Both the position numbers and the translations under genes were made by a program. 40,441 bases of DNA from Burkholderiales bacterium. Its GTDB lineage: Bacteria > Pseudomonadota > Gammaproteobacteria > Burkholderiales > Burkholderiaceae_C. The stretch is from the NCBI GenBank assembly GCA_025350145.1, contig JANXYH010000192.1:1-40441 (forward strand). The letters are read 5' to 3'. The notes beneath the pieces were generated by a model. It was not told the origin of the DNA, did not search any database, and saw nothing but the letters and a program-made list of their open reading frames with translations. Of the stretch, positions 8,209-15,523 are shown piece by piece. Every line of letters begins with the position of its first letter. Position 1 is the first letter of the stretch.

Positions 8209-9304
8209 TGACCTGGCCATGCGTCGTGCCGGCGGGCGCATGGCCATCACTGTCGCCGGCCACGCCTGCAGCAGCCTGCTCTGCAACTTCGCCGGCGGCA
8301 GCGCCGTAACCATAGCCGTAGCCATAACCGTAGCCATAGCCGTAGCCGTAGGCGCCGATGCGGTCCGAGCGCGACTTGTTCAGCAACATCATCCGCACCG
8401 GACACGACTCGATCGTCGACAGCGCGTGCTGGACATCGGCCTGCAAGGTTTTGCCGGCGTGCACCACCACCACGATCTGGCCCATGTGCGTGGCCAGGAC
8501 GCGCGACTCAGTGGTCAGCAGCAGCGGCGGCGAGTCGAAGATGATGATCCGGTCGGCATAGCGCATGGCCATGGCGTCGAGGAGGTTGCGCATCGCATCG
8601 CTGGCGAGCAACTCGGTGGCCTTGGGATGGGGGCGCCCGCTGGGCAGGATGGTCAGCTTGTCGATGTTGGTGCGCAGCAGCACATCGGCCATTTCGGCCT
8701 TGCCCTCAAGCAGATCGAGCAGGCCGGGCGCCTCGTCCAGGCCGAGCTTGCGCAGCACCGACGGGCGGGCCACATCGGCGTCGACCAGCATCACCGTGTG
8801 GTCCAACTCGGCGGCGATGCTCATCGCCAGGTTGATCGCGGTGAAGCTCTTGCCCTCGCCGGGCAAGGCGCTGGTCAGCATGATCAGGTTGCCATGTTCG
8901 ATCGCGGCCGCACCCTTGGCCGTGGCATTGGCGATCAAGGGGCGCTTGATCACCCGGTACTGGTCGGCCAGGTGCGAGCGCGGCGCGTTCGGCAGCACGA
9001 AGCGCGCCGCAGCCAGCAGGTCCAGGTCCAGCTCGACCACTTTCGAGACCGCTGAACCCAAGGCTGCCGGCCGGTGATCGTCGTGGCGCGGCAACGCCGG
9101 CAGCGGCGCACTGGCAAAGTTGCCGGTGGCGGTGGGCAGCGCGGCCGGCGCCGCTGCGCGCACGGCCGAGTCCGCCAGCAGGGCATTGGCCTGGGCCACC
9201 CGGGCGGGCTCGAAGGCGGCGGGTTCGACCACGTCGGGGATGTCGATGCCGGCCTGGCGAATTTGCGCCAGGCGCAGCGCGGCCTGCTCAATCAAGCTGC
9301 TCAT
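8189..9304 (-). CDS. XrtA-associated tyrosine autokinase (BY-kinase) with a (Tyr-Gly)8 tail
   Basis: A 371-residue cytoplasmic BY-kinase domain (TIGR03018-like). It has Walker A SALPGEGKS at 145-153, Walker A' MLVDADVARP at about 172-181 and Walker B IIIFDSPP at 253-260. Such kinases partner a separate chain-length protein, here encoded just upstream, and control polymer length through phosphorylation of a tyrosine cluster. The cluster is striking here: eight strictly alternating Tyr-Gly pairs at residues 319-334, encoded by eight hexamers (8304-8351), followed by about 37 Ala/Gly-rich residues. The start has a strong GGAGG seven bases upstream. The N-terminal 110 residues are less conserved and rich in Ala. 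Confidence 0.95.
   Translation of the reverse strand: MSSLIEQAALRLAQIRQAGIDIPDVVEPAAFEPARVAQANALLADSAVRAAAPAALPTATGNFASAPLPALPRHDDHRPAALGSAVSKVVELDLDLLAAARFVLPNAPRSHLADQYRVIKRPLIANATAKGAAAIEHGNLIMLTSALPGEGKSFTAINLAMSIAAELDHTVMLVDADVARPSVLRKLGLDEAPGLLDLLEGKAEMADVLLRTNIDKLTILPSGRPHPKATELLASDAMRNLLDAMAMRYADRIIIFDSPPLLLTTESRVLATHMGQIVVVVHAGKTLQADVQHALSTIESCPVRMMLLNKSRSDRIGAYGYGYGYGYGYGYGYGAAAGEVAEQAAAGVAGDSDGHAPAGTTHGQVNAAPAR
8304..8351. repeat. Eight hexamers encoding the (Tyr-Gly)8 kinase tail
   Basis: Eight in-frame hexamers of the form ccRtaR lie on the plus strand; each encodes a Tyr-Gly pair in the minus-strand kinase gene. Slippage by whole hexamers would change the number of phosphorylatable tyrosines without shifting the frame. 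Confidence 0.93.
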
Positions 9305-9367
9305 CGGGCAACCTCCGCCCTGCGGGCCAGCGTGTTCGTCTCGGAAGCGGCAAAGTGGCGCATCTGC

Positions 9368-10957
9368 TTACCCAATCTGCCGAGCCGTGAGGATCGACAC
9401 GGTGACCATCGCGATCATGAACAGGCCGACCAGGCCACCTGTGCCCGCCAGGAACCTGAACTTGCCCATCTGATCCGTGCGCCGGTCTTCGTCGTTGACG
9501 ATCAGCGACACCGTGCCCAGCACCGGCAGACCGGTGCGGCTGCCGAGCGAGCTGCCGTCATTGAAGACGGGGCGCAACTGGGCGGCGGCGAAGGATGAAA
9601 ACAGGCCGATCACCAGGGACGCCGCCAGCACCATGGGCAGGAGCAAGAGACGGTTCGGCGCGACCGGCTTTTGCGACACCCGGGGCGGATCGATCAGGCG
9701 GAAGTCGGCCACGCCCGAGGCCATGTCCAGGTCGCCCGACATCACCGCCGACTGGCGCCGACCGACCAGATCCTCATAGCTCTTCTTGATGATGGCGTAA
9801 TCGCGGTTGAGCTGCGCGGCCTCGGCCTCGATTTGCGGCGAGGTACGGGTTGCGGCCTTGGCGGCGGCGAACCGCGCGGTGTACTCGGTGACCCTGGCCC
9901 GCAGGGCCGCGACCATCACCTCGGAGTTGGCCAGCAGGCGGCTGAGCTCTTGCGTGGCTGCGTTCTGCGTGCTGGTGGCCAGGACCGGCACCGGCGAGGC
10001 CAGCGCCGCTTTGCGCAACTCCGCGACTTCCCGGCGCTTTTGCTCCTCGAGTTCCTTGATCAGGCGCCGGGTGGTGATGATGTCTGGGTGGGCGTCGGTG
10101 TAGCGTTGCAGCAGGCCATCGAGGTTGCGCCGCAGGGCGTCGAGCCGGGCGTCAACCTCGGGGGTGGCAAAGCTGGTCGCCGATTCGGCCATCAGGCCCT
10201 GGGTCACGGTGTTGGCGGTGGCACCGCTCCTCTCGGCCTCAAGCTGGCGCTTGGCGGCCTCGCGGGCCTGCTCGGCCTCGCGCAACTCCAGCCGCGAGCG
10301 TGCCAGCAACTGGTTGATCTCGGTCAGCCGCGACGCCGAATCCTTGCCGTCGCCGGTCTGCATGTCGATGTTTCGCAGCCGGAAATCTTTGAGCCGGGTC
10401 TCGGCCTCTTCGAGCTTGGACTCGTAGGATTTGATCTGCTCGTCGAGGAACACCTTGGCGGAATCGGTGTCCTTGCGGCTGGCACCCAGGCTGGACTCGA
10501 CAAAGATCGAGACCATCGACTGGATCACGCGCTTGGCCTTGTCGCGGTCGCTCTCGATGTAGCTCAGGGTGTACAGGTTGTCGCGCCCGGTGGTCTTGAT
10601 CTCTACCGACTTCTGCAGGCTCTCGATCAACGCTTCCTGCTGTGCCTTGGACTCGCTCTTGAGGTCCAGGTCGGCCATGCGCACCAGTTTCTCGATGTTC
10701 GGCCGGCTTATCAGCGTGCGGCTGAGCATGCCGACCTGCTGGTCGACGTTGGGCTGCACCGCCAGGCCCTGCATCAGCGGCTTCAAGATCGATTGGGTGT
10801 CGACATAGATGCGCGCCGATGCCTCATACCGATCGGGGATGCGGAACATCACCACCGAACCCAGGACCGCCACCACCCAGGCCGCGATCAGCCCGGCCCA
10901 GCGGTAGCTCCACATGCTCCGCGCGGCGGAGCTGACCTGTTGGACGAACTCTTCCAT
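9368..10957 (-). CDS. XrtA-associated polysaccharide chain-length determinant protein
   Basis: A 529-residue Wzz/GNVR-type inner-membrane protein (TIGR03007-like). It has one N-terminal membrane span (about 20-37, AGLIAAWVVAVLGSVVMF), a long periplasmic region with heptad-like charged helices (about 150-400), a Pro-rich motif DPPRVSQKPVAPNRLLLLP before the second span, and a further hydrophobic segment close to the C-terminus (VGLFMIAMVTVSIL). It would set polymer length together with the tyrosine kinase encoded 63 bp downstream. The export lipoprotein gene lies 59 bp upstream. Length is normal for the family. Confidence 0.95.
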   Translation of the reverse strand: MEEFVQQVSSAARSMWSYRWAGLIAAWVVAVLGSVVMFRIPDRYEASARIYVDTQSILKPLMQGLAVQPNVDQQVGMLSRTLISRPNIEKLVRMADLDLKSESKAQQEALIESLQKSVEIKTTGRDNLYTLSYIESDRDKAKRVIQSMVSIFVESSLGASRKDTDSAKVFLDEQIKSYESKLEEAETRLKDFRLRNIDMQTGDGKDSASRLTEINQLLARSRLELREAEQAREAAKRQLEAERSGATANTVTQGLMAESATSFATPEVDARLDALRRNLDGLLQRYTDAHPDIITTRRLIKELEEQKRREVAELRKAALASPVPVLATSTQNAATQELSRLLANSEVMVAALRARVTEYTARFAAAKAATRTSPQIEAEAAQLNRDYAIIKKSYEDLVGRRQSAVMSGDLDMASGVADFRLIDPPRVSQKPVAPNRLLLLPMVLAASLVIGLFSSFAAAQLRPVFNDGSSLGSRTGLPVLGTVSLIVNDEDRRTDQMGKFRFLAGTGGLVGLFMIAMVTVSILTARQIG

Positions 10958-11016
10958 CAGTCAAAACCTTTGCTTAGGGTGAGGCGGCGCAGCCACGGCT
11001 GCCAACCAGGGCTGGC

Positions 11017-11661
11017 TCAAAACAGGCTCTGCGGGATGATCAGGATGTCGCCGGGCTTCATCTCGACATTGGCCGAGACATCGCCGCGCTTGATCAGGTC
11101 CTTCAGCCGCACCCCGTACTGCTTGCCACCCTCGGAGGTGCGCAGGATGCTGGCCATGTTGCCGTTGGCAAAGTCGGTCAGGCCGCCGACGGCGATCATC
11201 ACGTCGAGCATGCTCATGTTCTTCTTGAAGCTCAGCGCCTGCGGCCGGGCGGCCTCGCCGACGACCCGGATCTGCTCGGTGTAGGGGCCGACGAAGTTGG
11301 TCACCAGCACGGTCACCACCGGGTCGCGCACGTACTTGCCCAATTGCTGCTCGACGTCGCGCGCCAACTGGGTTGGGGTCTTGCCCTGGGCCAGCAGTTC
11401 GTCGACCAACGGCGCCGCCACCTTGCCGTCGGGGCGCACCGGCACGCTCATCGACAGCTCCGGGTTGCGCCAGACGATGATGTTGACGCTGTCACCCGCA
11501 CCTATCAGGTAAGAGTAGTCGGCCGAGGACGCCTGGGCCGGCGCCGGAGGATAGGGGTTCGGGCTGGCGCAGCCGCCCAACAGGCCGGCAGAGGCAACGC
11601 CGCCTGCCGCCAGTACGGACATCAGCATGCGCAGGGCCTTTGGCGTCGTCGGCATAGTCAT
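11017..11661 (-). CDS. XrtA-associated polysaccharide export lipoprotein (Wza/KpsD family)
   Basis: A 214-residue outer-membrane export protein (TIGR03027-like). The signal peptide ends in the lipobox LLGGC with the lipidated cysteine at 31. The Poly_export domain starts at YLIGAGDSVNIIVWRNPELS, and a SLBB-type domain covers the region from IRVVGEAARPQ to GDILIIPQSLF. It forms the outer-membrane exit channel for the polymer. It is the first gene of the minus-strand EPS operon, so its promoter should lie in 11662-12056. AAGG lies about nine bases before the ATG; a second ATG two codons later is possible. Confidence 0.94.
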   Translation of the reverse strand: MTMPTTPKALRMLMSVLAAGGVASAGLLGGCASPNPYPPAPAQASSADYSYLIGAGDSVNIIVWRNPELSMSVPVRPDGKVAAPLVDELLAQGKTPTQLARDVEQQLGKYVRDPVVTVLVTNFVGPYTEQIRVVGEAARPQALSFKKNMSMLDVMIAVGGLTDFANGNMASILRTSEGGKQYGVRLKDLIKRGDVSANVEMKPGDILIIPQSLF

Positions 11662-11750
11662 GGCTCAAGCCTTGTCTGTCAGTGTTATCGGATGGTATGG
11701 CCTGGGTCGGCGGGTCGATGGTTCATGCGCTCGACTTGGCCGGCACAGCC

Positions 11751-11767
11751 TGCGTGCTGGGCACGCA
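11751..11767. promoter_or_regulatory. Perfect 7-bp dyad, possible operator
   Basis: The sequence tgcgtgc-tgg-gcacgca lies 90 bp upstream of the export lipoprotein start, in the divergent region. It could be a regulator site or a small hairpin. No regulator gene is adjacent, so the assignment is tentative. Confidence 0.25.
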
Positions 11768-11911
11768 TTGAGGCGAAGAATCATGGCACAAGCGACTCTG
11801 GGCAGTGGCCTGGCGCGGCACGATAGCGGCCGGGGCCGACGAGAATGTCACGCCGCGCCCGTACCAAGCCAGGCGCTGCCCGCTGCCGGCGTGCCATTGT
11901 GCCGGGCCGGC

Positions 11912-11974
11912 CGATGTGGCCGATGTGGCCGATGTGGCCGATGTGGCCGATGTGGCCGATGTGGCCGATGTGGC
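11912..11974. repeat. Nonanucleotide tandem repeat (cgatgtggc)x7
   Basis: Seven perfect, contiguous copies of the 9-mer cgatgtggc lie 83 bp before the lyase ATG and 251 bp before the export lipoprotein ATG. If the upstream frame of the lyase were translated, the repeat would encode (Asp-Val-Ala)7. The perfect identity of the copies points to recent expansion. Confidence 0.95.
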
Positions 11975-12056
11975 TACAGTGCGGCCCAACCCGCAAGACG
12001 ACGGACAGCTCGCGCTCGGCTCCCCGAGCCAGGGCCTGGCCGGCGCACCCGACCCC

Positions 12057-13040
12057 ATGACTGCCCTGCCCTGTCCCGCCCCGGCCGTCTGTCGCCCTGG
12101 CCCGCCTGTCGTCAGCCGGCGCGAGGTCAGCCTGCGCGAGGTCGGCCTGCGCGACGGCCTGCAGGCCTTGGCCAGAACATTGCCCACCGCCGACAAGCTG
12201 GCCTGGATCAGCGCGGCCCATGCCTGCGGCCTGCGCGAGCTCGAAGTCGGCTCGTTCGTGCCGGCCCGGCTGCTGCCGCAGCTTGCCGACACCGCAGCCT
12301 TGGTCGAATTCGCCCGCCGCCTTCCGGGCCTGACGACCTCGGTGCTGGTGCCCAACGTGAAGGGCGCGCAGAGGGCGATCCAGGCCCAGGCCGACGTGAT
12401 GCTGCTGCCGCTGTCGGCCAGCCATGCCCACAGCCTGGCCAACCTGCGCCAGACCCCCGACGCGGTGGTGACCGAGATCGCCCGCATCCGCGAATTGCGC
12501 GACGCCGCCGGCTCGGCCTGCTTGCTTGAAGTCGGCATCAGCACCGCCTTCGGCTGCACGATCCAGGGCCGGGTCGAGCCCGACGAGGTGCTGCGCCTGC
12601 TGCAGGCCGCCCTGGACGCCGGTGCCGAGCGCGTCGGCCTGGCCGACACCGTCGGCTATGCCGATCCGCTGCAGGTCAGCCGGCTGTTCGCCCAGGCCAG
12701 GGCGCTGGCCGGCGACAGGCTCCAGTGCGGCCACTTCCACGACACCCGCGGCCTGGGCCTGGCCAACACCGTGGCGGCCTGGCAGGCCGGGATCAGCCGC
12801 TTCGACGCCTGCCTGGGCGGCATCGGCGGCTGCCCACACGCCCCTGGCGCCAGCGGCAACATCGCCACCGAAGACGCGGCCTACCTGTTTGCCAGCATGG
12901 GCGTGGCCACCGGTCTGGATTTCGCCGCCCTGATGGCGCTGCGCGGGCAACTGTCGCGCTGGCTGGAGGGCGAGCCTCTGCACGGCAGCATCTGGCGCGC
13001 CGGCCTGCCCAAGACGCTGCGCGCCGGGGCGGAGGAATGA
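12057..13040 (+). CDS. HMG-CoA lyase family enzyme (hydroxymethylglutaryl-CoA or related acyl-CoA lyase)
   Basis: A 327-residue TIM-barrel lyase. The substrate and metal motifs are present: LREVGLRDGLQ with Arg32 and Asp33, GHFHDT with His226 and His228, and the C-terminal active-site loop GGIGGCPHAPGASGN with Cys259. HMG-CoA lyase splits HMG-CoA to acetoacetate and acetyl-CoA in leucine catabolism; close relatives cleave other 3-hydroxy-3-methyl acyl-CoAs such as citramalyl-CoA. The CoA-transferase and Bug receptor genes just downstream suggest the free acid is imported, activated and then cleaved. The ATG at 12057 was chosen because homology starts about 16 residues later; there is no clear ribosome site, and the frame is open farther upstream. 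The ATG of a mini-ORF overlaps its TGA. Confidence 0.88.
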   Translation: MTALPCPAPAVCRPGPPVVSRREVSLREVGLRDGLQALARTLPTADKLAWISAAHACGLRELEVGSFVPARLLPQLADTAALVEFARRLPGLTTSVLVPNVKGAQRAIQAQADVMLLPLSASHAHSLANLRQTPDAVVTEIARIRELRDAAGSACLLEVGISTAFGCTIQGRVEPDEVLRLLQAALDAGAERVGLADTVGYADPLQVSRLFAQARALAGDRLQCGHFHDTRGLGLANTVAAWQAGISRFDACLGGIGGCPHAPGASGNIATEDAAYLFASMGVATGLDFAALMALRGQLSRWLEGEPLHGSIWRAGLPKTLRAGAEE

Positions 13041-13102
13041 GCGCGCCGGGCCGCTCCCAAGCGCGAATCCCGCAGCACGAAGGGCGGAGGGTGGTCAGGT
13101 GA
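13037..13102 (+). CDS. 21-residue upstream ORF bridging the lyase and CoA-transferase genes
   Basis: The ORF begins MSAPGRSQARIPQHEG and ends at a TGA in 13100-13102. Its ATG overlaps the lyase stop (ATGA) and its stop overlaps the CoA-transferase start (GTGA). The first codons repeat those of the CoA-transferase (atgagcgcgccg against gtgagcgcgccg), so it looks like the old start of that gene, displaced by a 62-bp insertion. It may serve only for translational coupling; a functional peptide is not implied. Confidence 0.4.
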   Translation: MSAPGRSQARIPQHEGRRVVR

Positions 13103-13110
13103 GCGCGCCG
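13038..13110 (+). repeat. 62-bp intergenic insertion with duplicated tgagcgcgccg ends
   Basis: The 11-mer tgagcgcgccg occurs at 13038-13048 and again at 13100-13110, exactly 62 bp apart. The DNA between contains gggccgctcccaag (13048-13061) and acgaaggg, short motifs that recur in the intergenic element at 15451-15469. The insertion also supplies GGAGG eight bases ahead of the current GTG start. Confidence 0.55.
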
Positions 13111-14289
13111 CAACCCCTGGCCGGCCTGCGGGTGGTCGAGTTCACCCACATGGTGATGGGCCCAACCTGCGGCATGGTGCTGGCCGACCTGGGCGCCGAG
13201 GTCATCAAGGTCGAGCCGATCGAGGGCGAGGGCACGCGCCGACTGCTGGGCGCTGGCGCCGGCTTCTTCCCGATGTTCAACCGCAACAAGCTGAGCATCG
13301 CGATCGACCTGAAGCGCCCGGCCGGCGCCGAACTGGCGCGGCGCTTGGTCGCCACGGCCGATGTGGTGGCCGAGAACTTCAAGGCCGGCGTGCTGGCCAA
13401 GTTCGGTTTGGACTACGCCTCGCTGGCAGCCAGCCAGCCGCGGCTGATCTACGCCAGCCACAAGGGCTTTTTGCCCGGGCCCTACCAACACCGCACCGCG
13501 CTTGACGAGGTGGTGCAGATGATGGGCGGGCTGGCCTACATGACCGGCCGGCCGGGCGATCCGCTGCGCGCCGGCACCAGCGTCAACGACATCATGGGCG
13601 GCATGTTCGGCGCGATCGCGGTGCTGGGCGCGCTGATCCAGCGGGGCATCAGCGGCCGCGGCATGGAAGTGCAGTCGGCGCTGTTCGAGAACAACGTCTT
13701 CCTGATGGGCCAGCACATGCTGCAGTTCGCCATGACCGGCCGCCATCCATCGCCGATGCCGGCGCGCGACAACCCCTGGGCGGTCTACGACGTGTTCACG
13801 GTTGGCGGTGGCGAGCAGATCTTCCTGGCCGCCGTCAGCGACGCCCAGTGGCAGGTGTTCTGCGATGTGCTGGGCTTTGCCGACCTCAAGGCCGACGCCA
13901 GCCTGGCGACCAACAACGACCGGGTGCGCCAGCGCCCCAGCCTGTTGGCCGAGCTGCGCCAGCGCCTGGCCGGGCGCAGCGCGGCCGAGCTGAGCACGAT
14001 CTTCGAAGCCGCCGGCCTGCCGTTTGCGCCGATCCGCAAGCCCGAGGACCTGTACGACGACCCGCACCTGATCGCCACCGGCGGGCTGGCCGACGTGCGC
14101 CTGCCCGACGGCGACAAGGCCGGCCAGAGCGTCAAGACCACGCTCTTCCCGATCACCCTGGACGGTCAGCGCTTGGCAGTGCGCCAGGATCCACCGACCT
14201 TGGGCGAGCACACCGCGATGCTGCTGGCCGGGCTGGGCTATGCCGAGGCCGAGATTGCCGATTTGCGCCGCGACGGCGTCGTCGCCTGA
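13099..14289 (+). CDS. CaiB/BaiF family CoA-transferase
   Basis: A 396-residue class III (family III) CoA-transferase. It opens with LAGLRVVEFTHMVMGPTCGMVLADLGAEVIKVEP, has FNRNKLSIAIDLK at about 60-72, and carries the usual GTSVNDIMGGMFGAIAVLGAL helix before the catalytic region. Members move CoA between carboxylic acids through an aspartyl-CoA thioester intermediate. The residue aligned with that Asp appears to be Glu197 (in VQSALFENN), which is unusual. The start is GTG with GGAGG eight bases upstream. It lies between the lyase and a Bug receptor, so it probably activates the imported acid for cleavage by the lyase. The substrate is unknown. Confidence 0.92.
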   Translation: MSAPQPLAGLRVVEFTHMVMGPTCGMVLADLGAEVIKVEPIEGEGTRRLLGAGAGFFPMFNRNKLSIAIDLKRPAGAELARRLVATADVVAENFKAGVLAKFGLDYASLAASQPRLIYASHKGFLPGPYQHRTALDEVVQMMGGLAYMTGRPGDPLRAGTSVNDIMGGMFGAIAVLGALIQRGISGRGMEVQSALFENNVFLMGQHMLQFAMTGRHPSPMPARDNPWAVYDVFTVGGGEQIFLAAVSDAQWQVFCDVLGFADLKADASLATNNDRVRQRPSLLAELRQRLAGRSAAELSTIFEAAGLPFAPIRKPEDLYDDPHLIATGGLADVRLPDGDKAGQSVKTTLFPITLDGQRLAVRQDPPTLGEHTAMLLAGLGYAEAEIADLRRDGVVA

Positions 14290-14310
14290 CATGCAGAGCG
14301 CGCCTTCCCC

Positions 14311-15279
14311 ATGACCACGACCCTCTCCCGCCGCCGGTCGCTGGCCATTGCCCTGGCCAGCCTGGGCGCCGGCCAGGCCTGGGCCCAGGCCGACCGCCCG
14401 GTCAAGTTCATCCTGCCCAACGCCAGCGCCTCGGGCGTGGACACCATCACCCGCTCGGCGCAGGCGGCGCTGGCCAAGGCGCTGGGGCACCCGGTGATCG
14501 TCGACAACCAGCCCGGCGCCGGCGGTGTGGTCGGGGTCTCGGCGCTGGTGCGCTCGGCGCCCGACGGCTACACGCTGTCAGTGGTGTCGAACAACGTCGT
14601 GATCTACCCCAGCCTGATCAAGCAGTTGCCGTTCGACCCGATCGCCGATGTCACGCCCATCGCCATCGTCGGCGCCACGCCGATCATCGTCATCGTCAAC
14701 CCCAAGGTCGCGGCCAACAACGCCCGCGAGTTGGTCGCGCTGCTGCGCGCCAGTCACGGCCAGATGAACTACGGCTCGTCGGGCAACGGCACCATCCTGC
14801 ACCTGGCGGCCGAGATGTTCGTCGACGAGGCCGGCGCCAGCGCGCGGCACATTCCGTACAAGGGCGTGGGGCCGATGTTGACCGACCTGATCGGCGGCCA
14901 GATCGACATGGCCACCGCCGCGCTGCCGTCGGTGCTGGGCCACCTCAAGAGCGGCGCCTTGCGGGCGAGAGGCGTGGGCGCGGCGCAGCGCGTGGCCGCC
15001 GCGCCGGAGATCCCGACCCTGGTCGAGCAGGGCATGCCTGGCTACTTGGTCGAGGGCTGGTTCGCGGTGATCGGCCCCAAGGGCATGGCTGCGGCCGATG
15101 TCAAGCGCATCCACGAGGCCGTGAGCACTGCCTTCGCCAACCCCGAGGTCAAGGAGGCGATGGCCAGGCAGGGCAACACGATCGCCATCAGCTCGCCCGA
15201 GGTCGCCGCCAAGTTCTTCCGCAGCGAGACGGACAAATACGCCAAGCTGGTCAAGAAGGCGGGCTTGGAGCTGCAGTGA
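14311..15279 (+). CDS. Bug-family tripartite tricarboxylate transporter receptor (periplasmic)
   Basis: A 322-residue periplasmic solute-binding protein. The signal peptide has an RRR charged start and ends near AWAQA at about residue 26. The mature part has RPVKFILPNASASGVDT, the conserved GHPVIVDNQPGAGGVVG motif, and GPMLTDLIGGQIDMA in the second lobe. Bug proteins bind carboxylates with high affinity; most in this order have no adjacent TctAB membrane subunits, as here. It follows the CoA-transferase by 21 bp and is probably in the same operon, supplying its substrate. Confidence 0.93.
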   Translation: MTTTLSRRRSLAIALASLGAGQAWAQADRPVKFILPNASASGVDTITRSAQAALAKALGHPVIVDNQPGAGGVVGVSALVRSAPDGYTLSVVSNNVVIYPSLIKQLPFDPIADVTPIAIVGATPIIVIVNPKVAANNARELVALLRASHGQMNYGSSGNGTILHLAAEMFVDEAGASARHIPYKGVGPMLTDLIGGQIDMATAALPSVLGHLKSGALRARGVGAAQRVAAAPEIPTLVEQGMPGYLVEGWFAVIGPKGMAAADVKRIHEAVSTAFANPEVKEAMARQGNTIAISSPEVAAKFFRSETDKYAKLVKKAGLELQ

Positions 15280-15523
15280 GCCTGTTTGCCACTCCGGCCA
15301 TGTCTGGCTTGCCACCAGCCCGCCGGCCGTGGTCGCCAGCGCCTTGTTGCGTCCGGGCCGGCGCATGAAGCCGTTCGATCTTGTCGATGATGACGCCTAT
15401 GCCGGCCTAGCCCGCCCAGCGGCTGACCAGATCGCGGCGTTCTCAAGGAAACGAAGGGCCGCTCCCGAGTTTGCTTGACCCCCCCTCGGGAGGCCTGACG
15501 CGAAGCGGCAGGTCTGGGGACGC
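15280..15523. other. Convergent intergenic region with a structured repeat-like element
   Basis: The 244 bp between two convergent genes contain the motif gggccgctcccgag (15456-15469), shared in degenerate form with 13048-13061, followed by a GC-rich hairpin block (15475-15520). Inside the block, cctg-a-cgc-gaa-gcg-g-cagg forms a stem of CCTG/CAGG and CGC/GCG around a GAA loop, flanked by C-rich and G-rich arms. It may act as a bidirectional terminator. A 37-codon ORF at 15365-15478 (start MKPFDLVDDDAYAG) has no recognisable relative and is not called a gene. Confidence 0.45.
15475..15520. terminator. GC-rich stem-loop, possible bidirectional terminator
   Basis: A run of seven Cs, an inner hairpin (CCTG/CAGG and CGC/GCG around GAA) and a closing ctgggga lie between the ends of the Bug and DUF2817 genes. 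There is no T tract on either side, so intrinsic termination is uncertain. Confidence 0.35.

Larger units (their letters stand above)
11662..12056. other. Divergent intergenic region between the EPS operon and the HMG-CoA lyase gene
   Basis: This 395-bp stretch lies between divergent start codons and must hold the promoters of both units. Its main features are a perfect 7-bp dyad (11751-11757 / 11761-11767, tgcgtgc / gcacgca with a 3-nt centre) and seven copies of a 9-mer (11912-11974). No convincing sigma-70 or sigma-54 promoter was recognised by eye. The frame of the lyase gene is open from an ATG at 11805 through the whole repeat, so an N-terminally extended lyase cannot be excluded, although the extension is unlike the family. 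Confidence 0.6.

Noticed and set aside
5644-8211. An 855-codon plus-strand ORF
   Set aside because: Antisense to the ATPase and barrel genes; low-complexity composition and no motif.
11782-11800. A sigma-54-like TGGCAC box in the divergent region
   Set aside because: There is no GC doublet at the proper distance, so the -12 element is missing.
11912-11974. CRISPR-like array
   Set aside because: The 9-mers are directly contiguous with no spacers.
11805-12056. An upstream ATG extending the lyase by 84 residues
   Set aside because: The extension includes (Asp-Val-Ala)7 and Pro/Arg-rich sequence absent from the family; kept only as a possibility.
15365-15478. A 37-codon plus-strand ORF (MKPFDLVDDDAYAG start)
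   Set aside because: It has no ribosome site or recognisable relative and runs into the structured intergenic element; it may be a gene remnant, but this cannot be supported.
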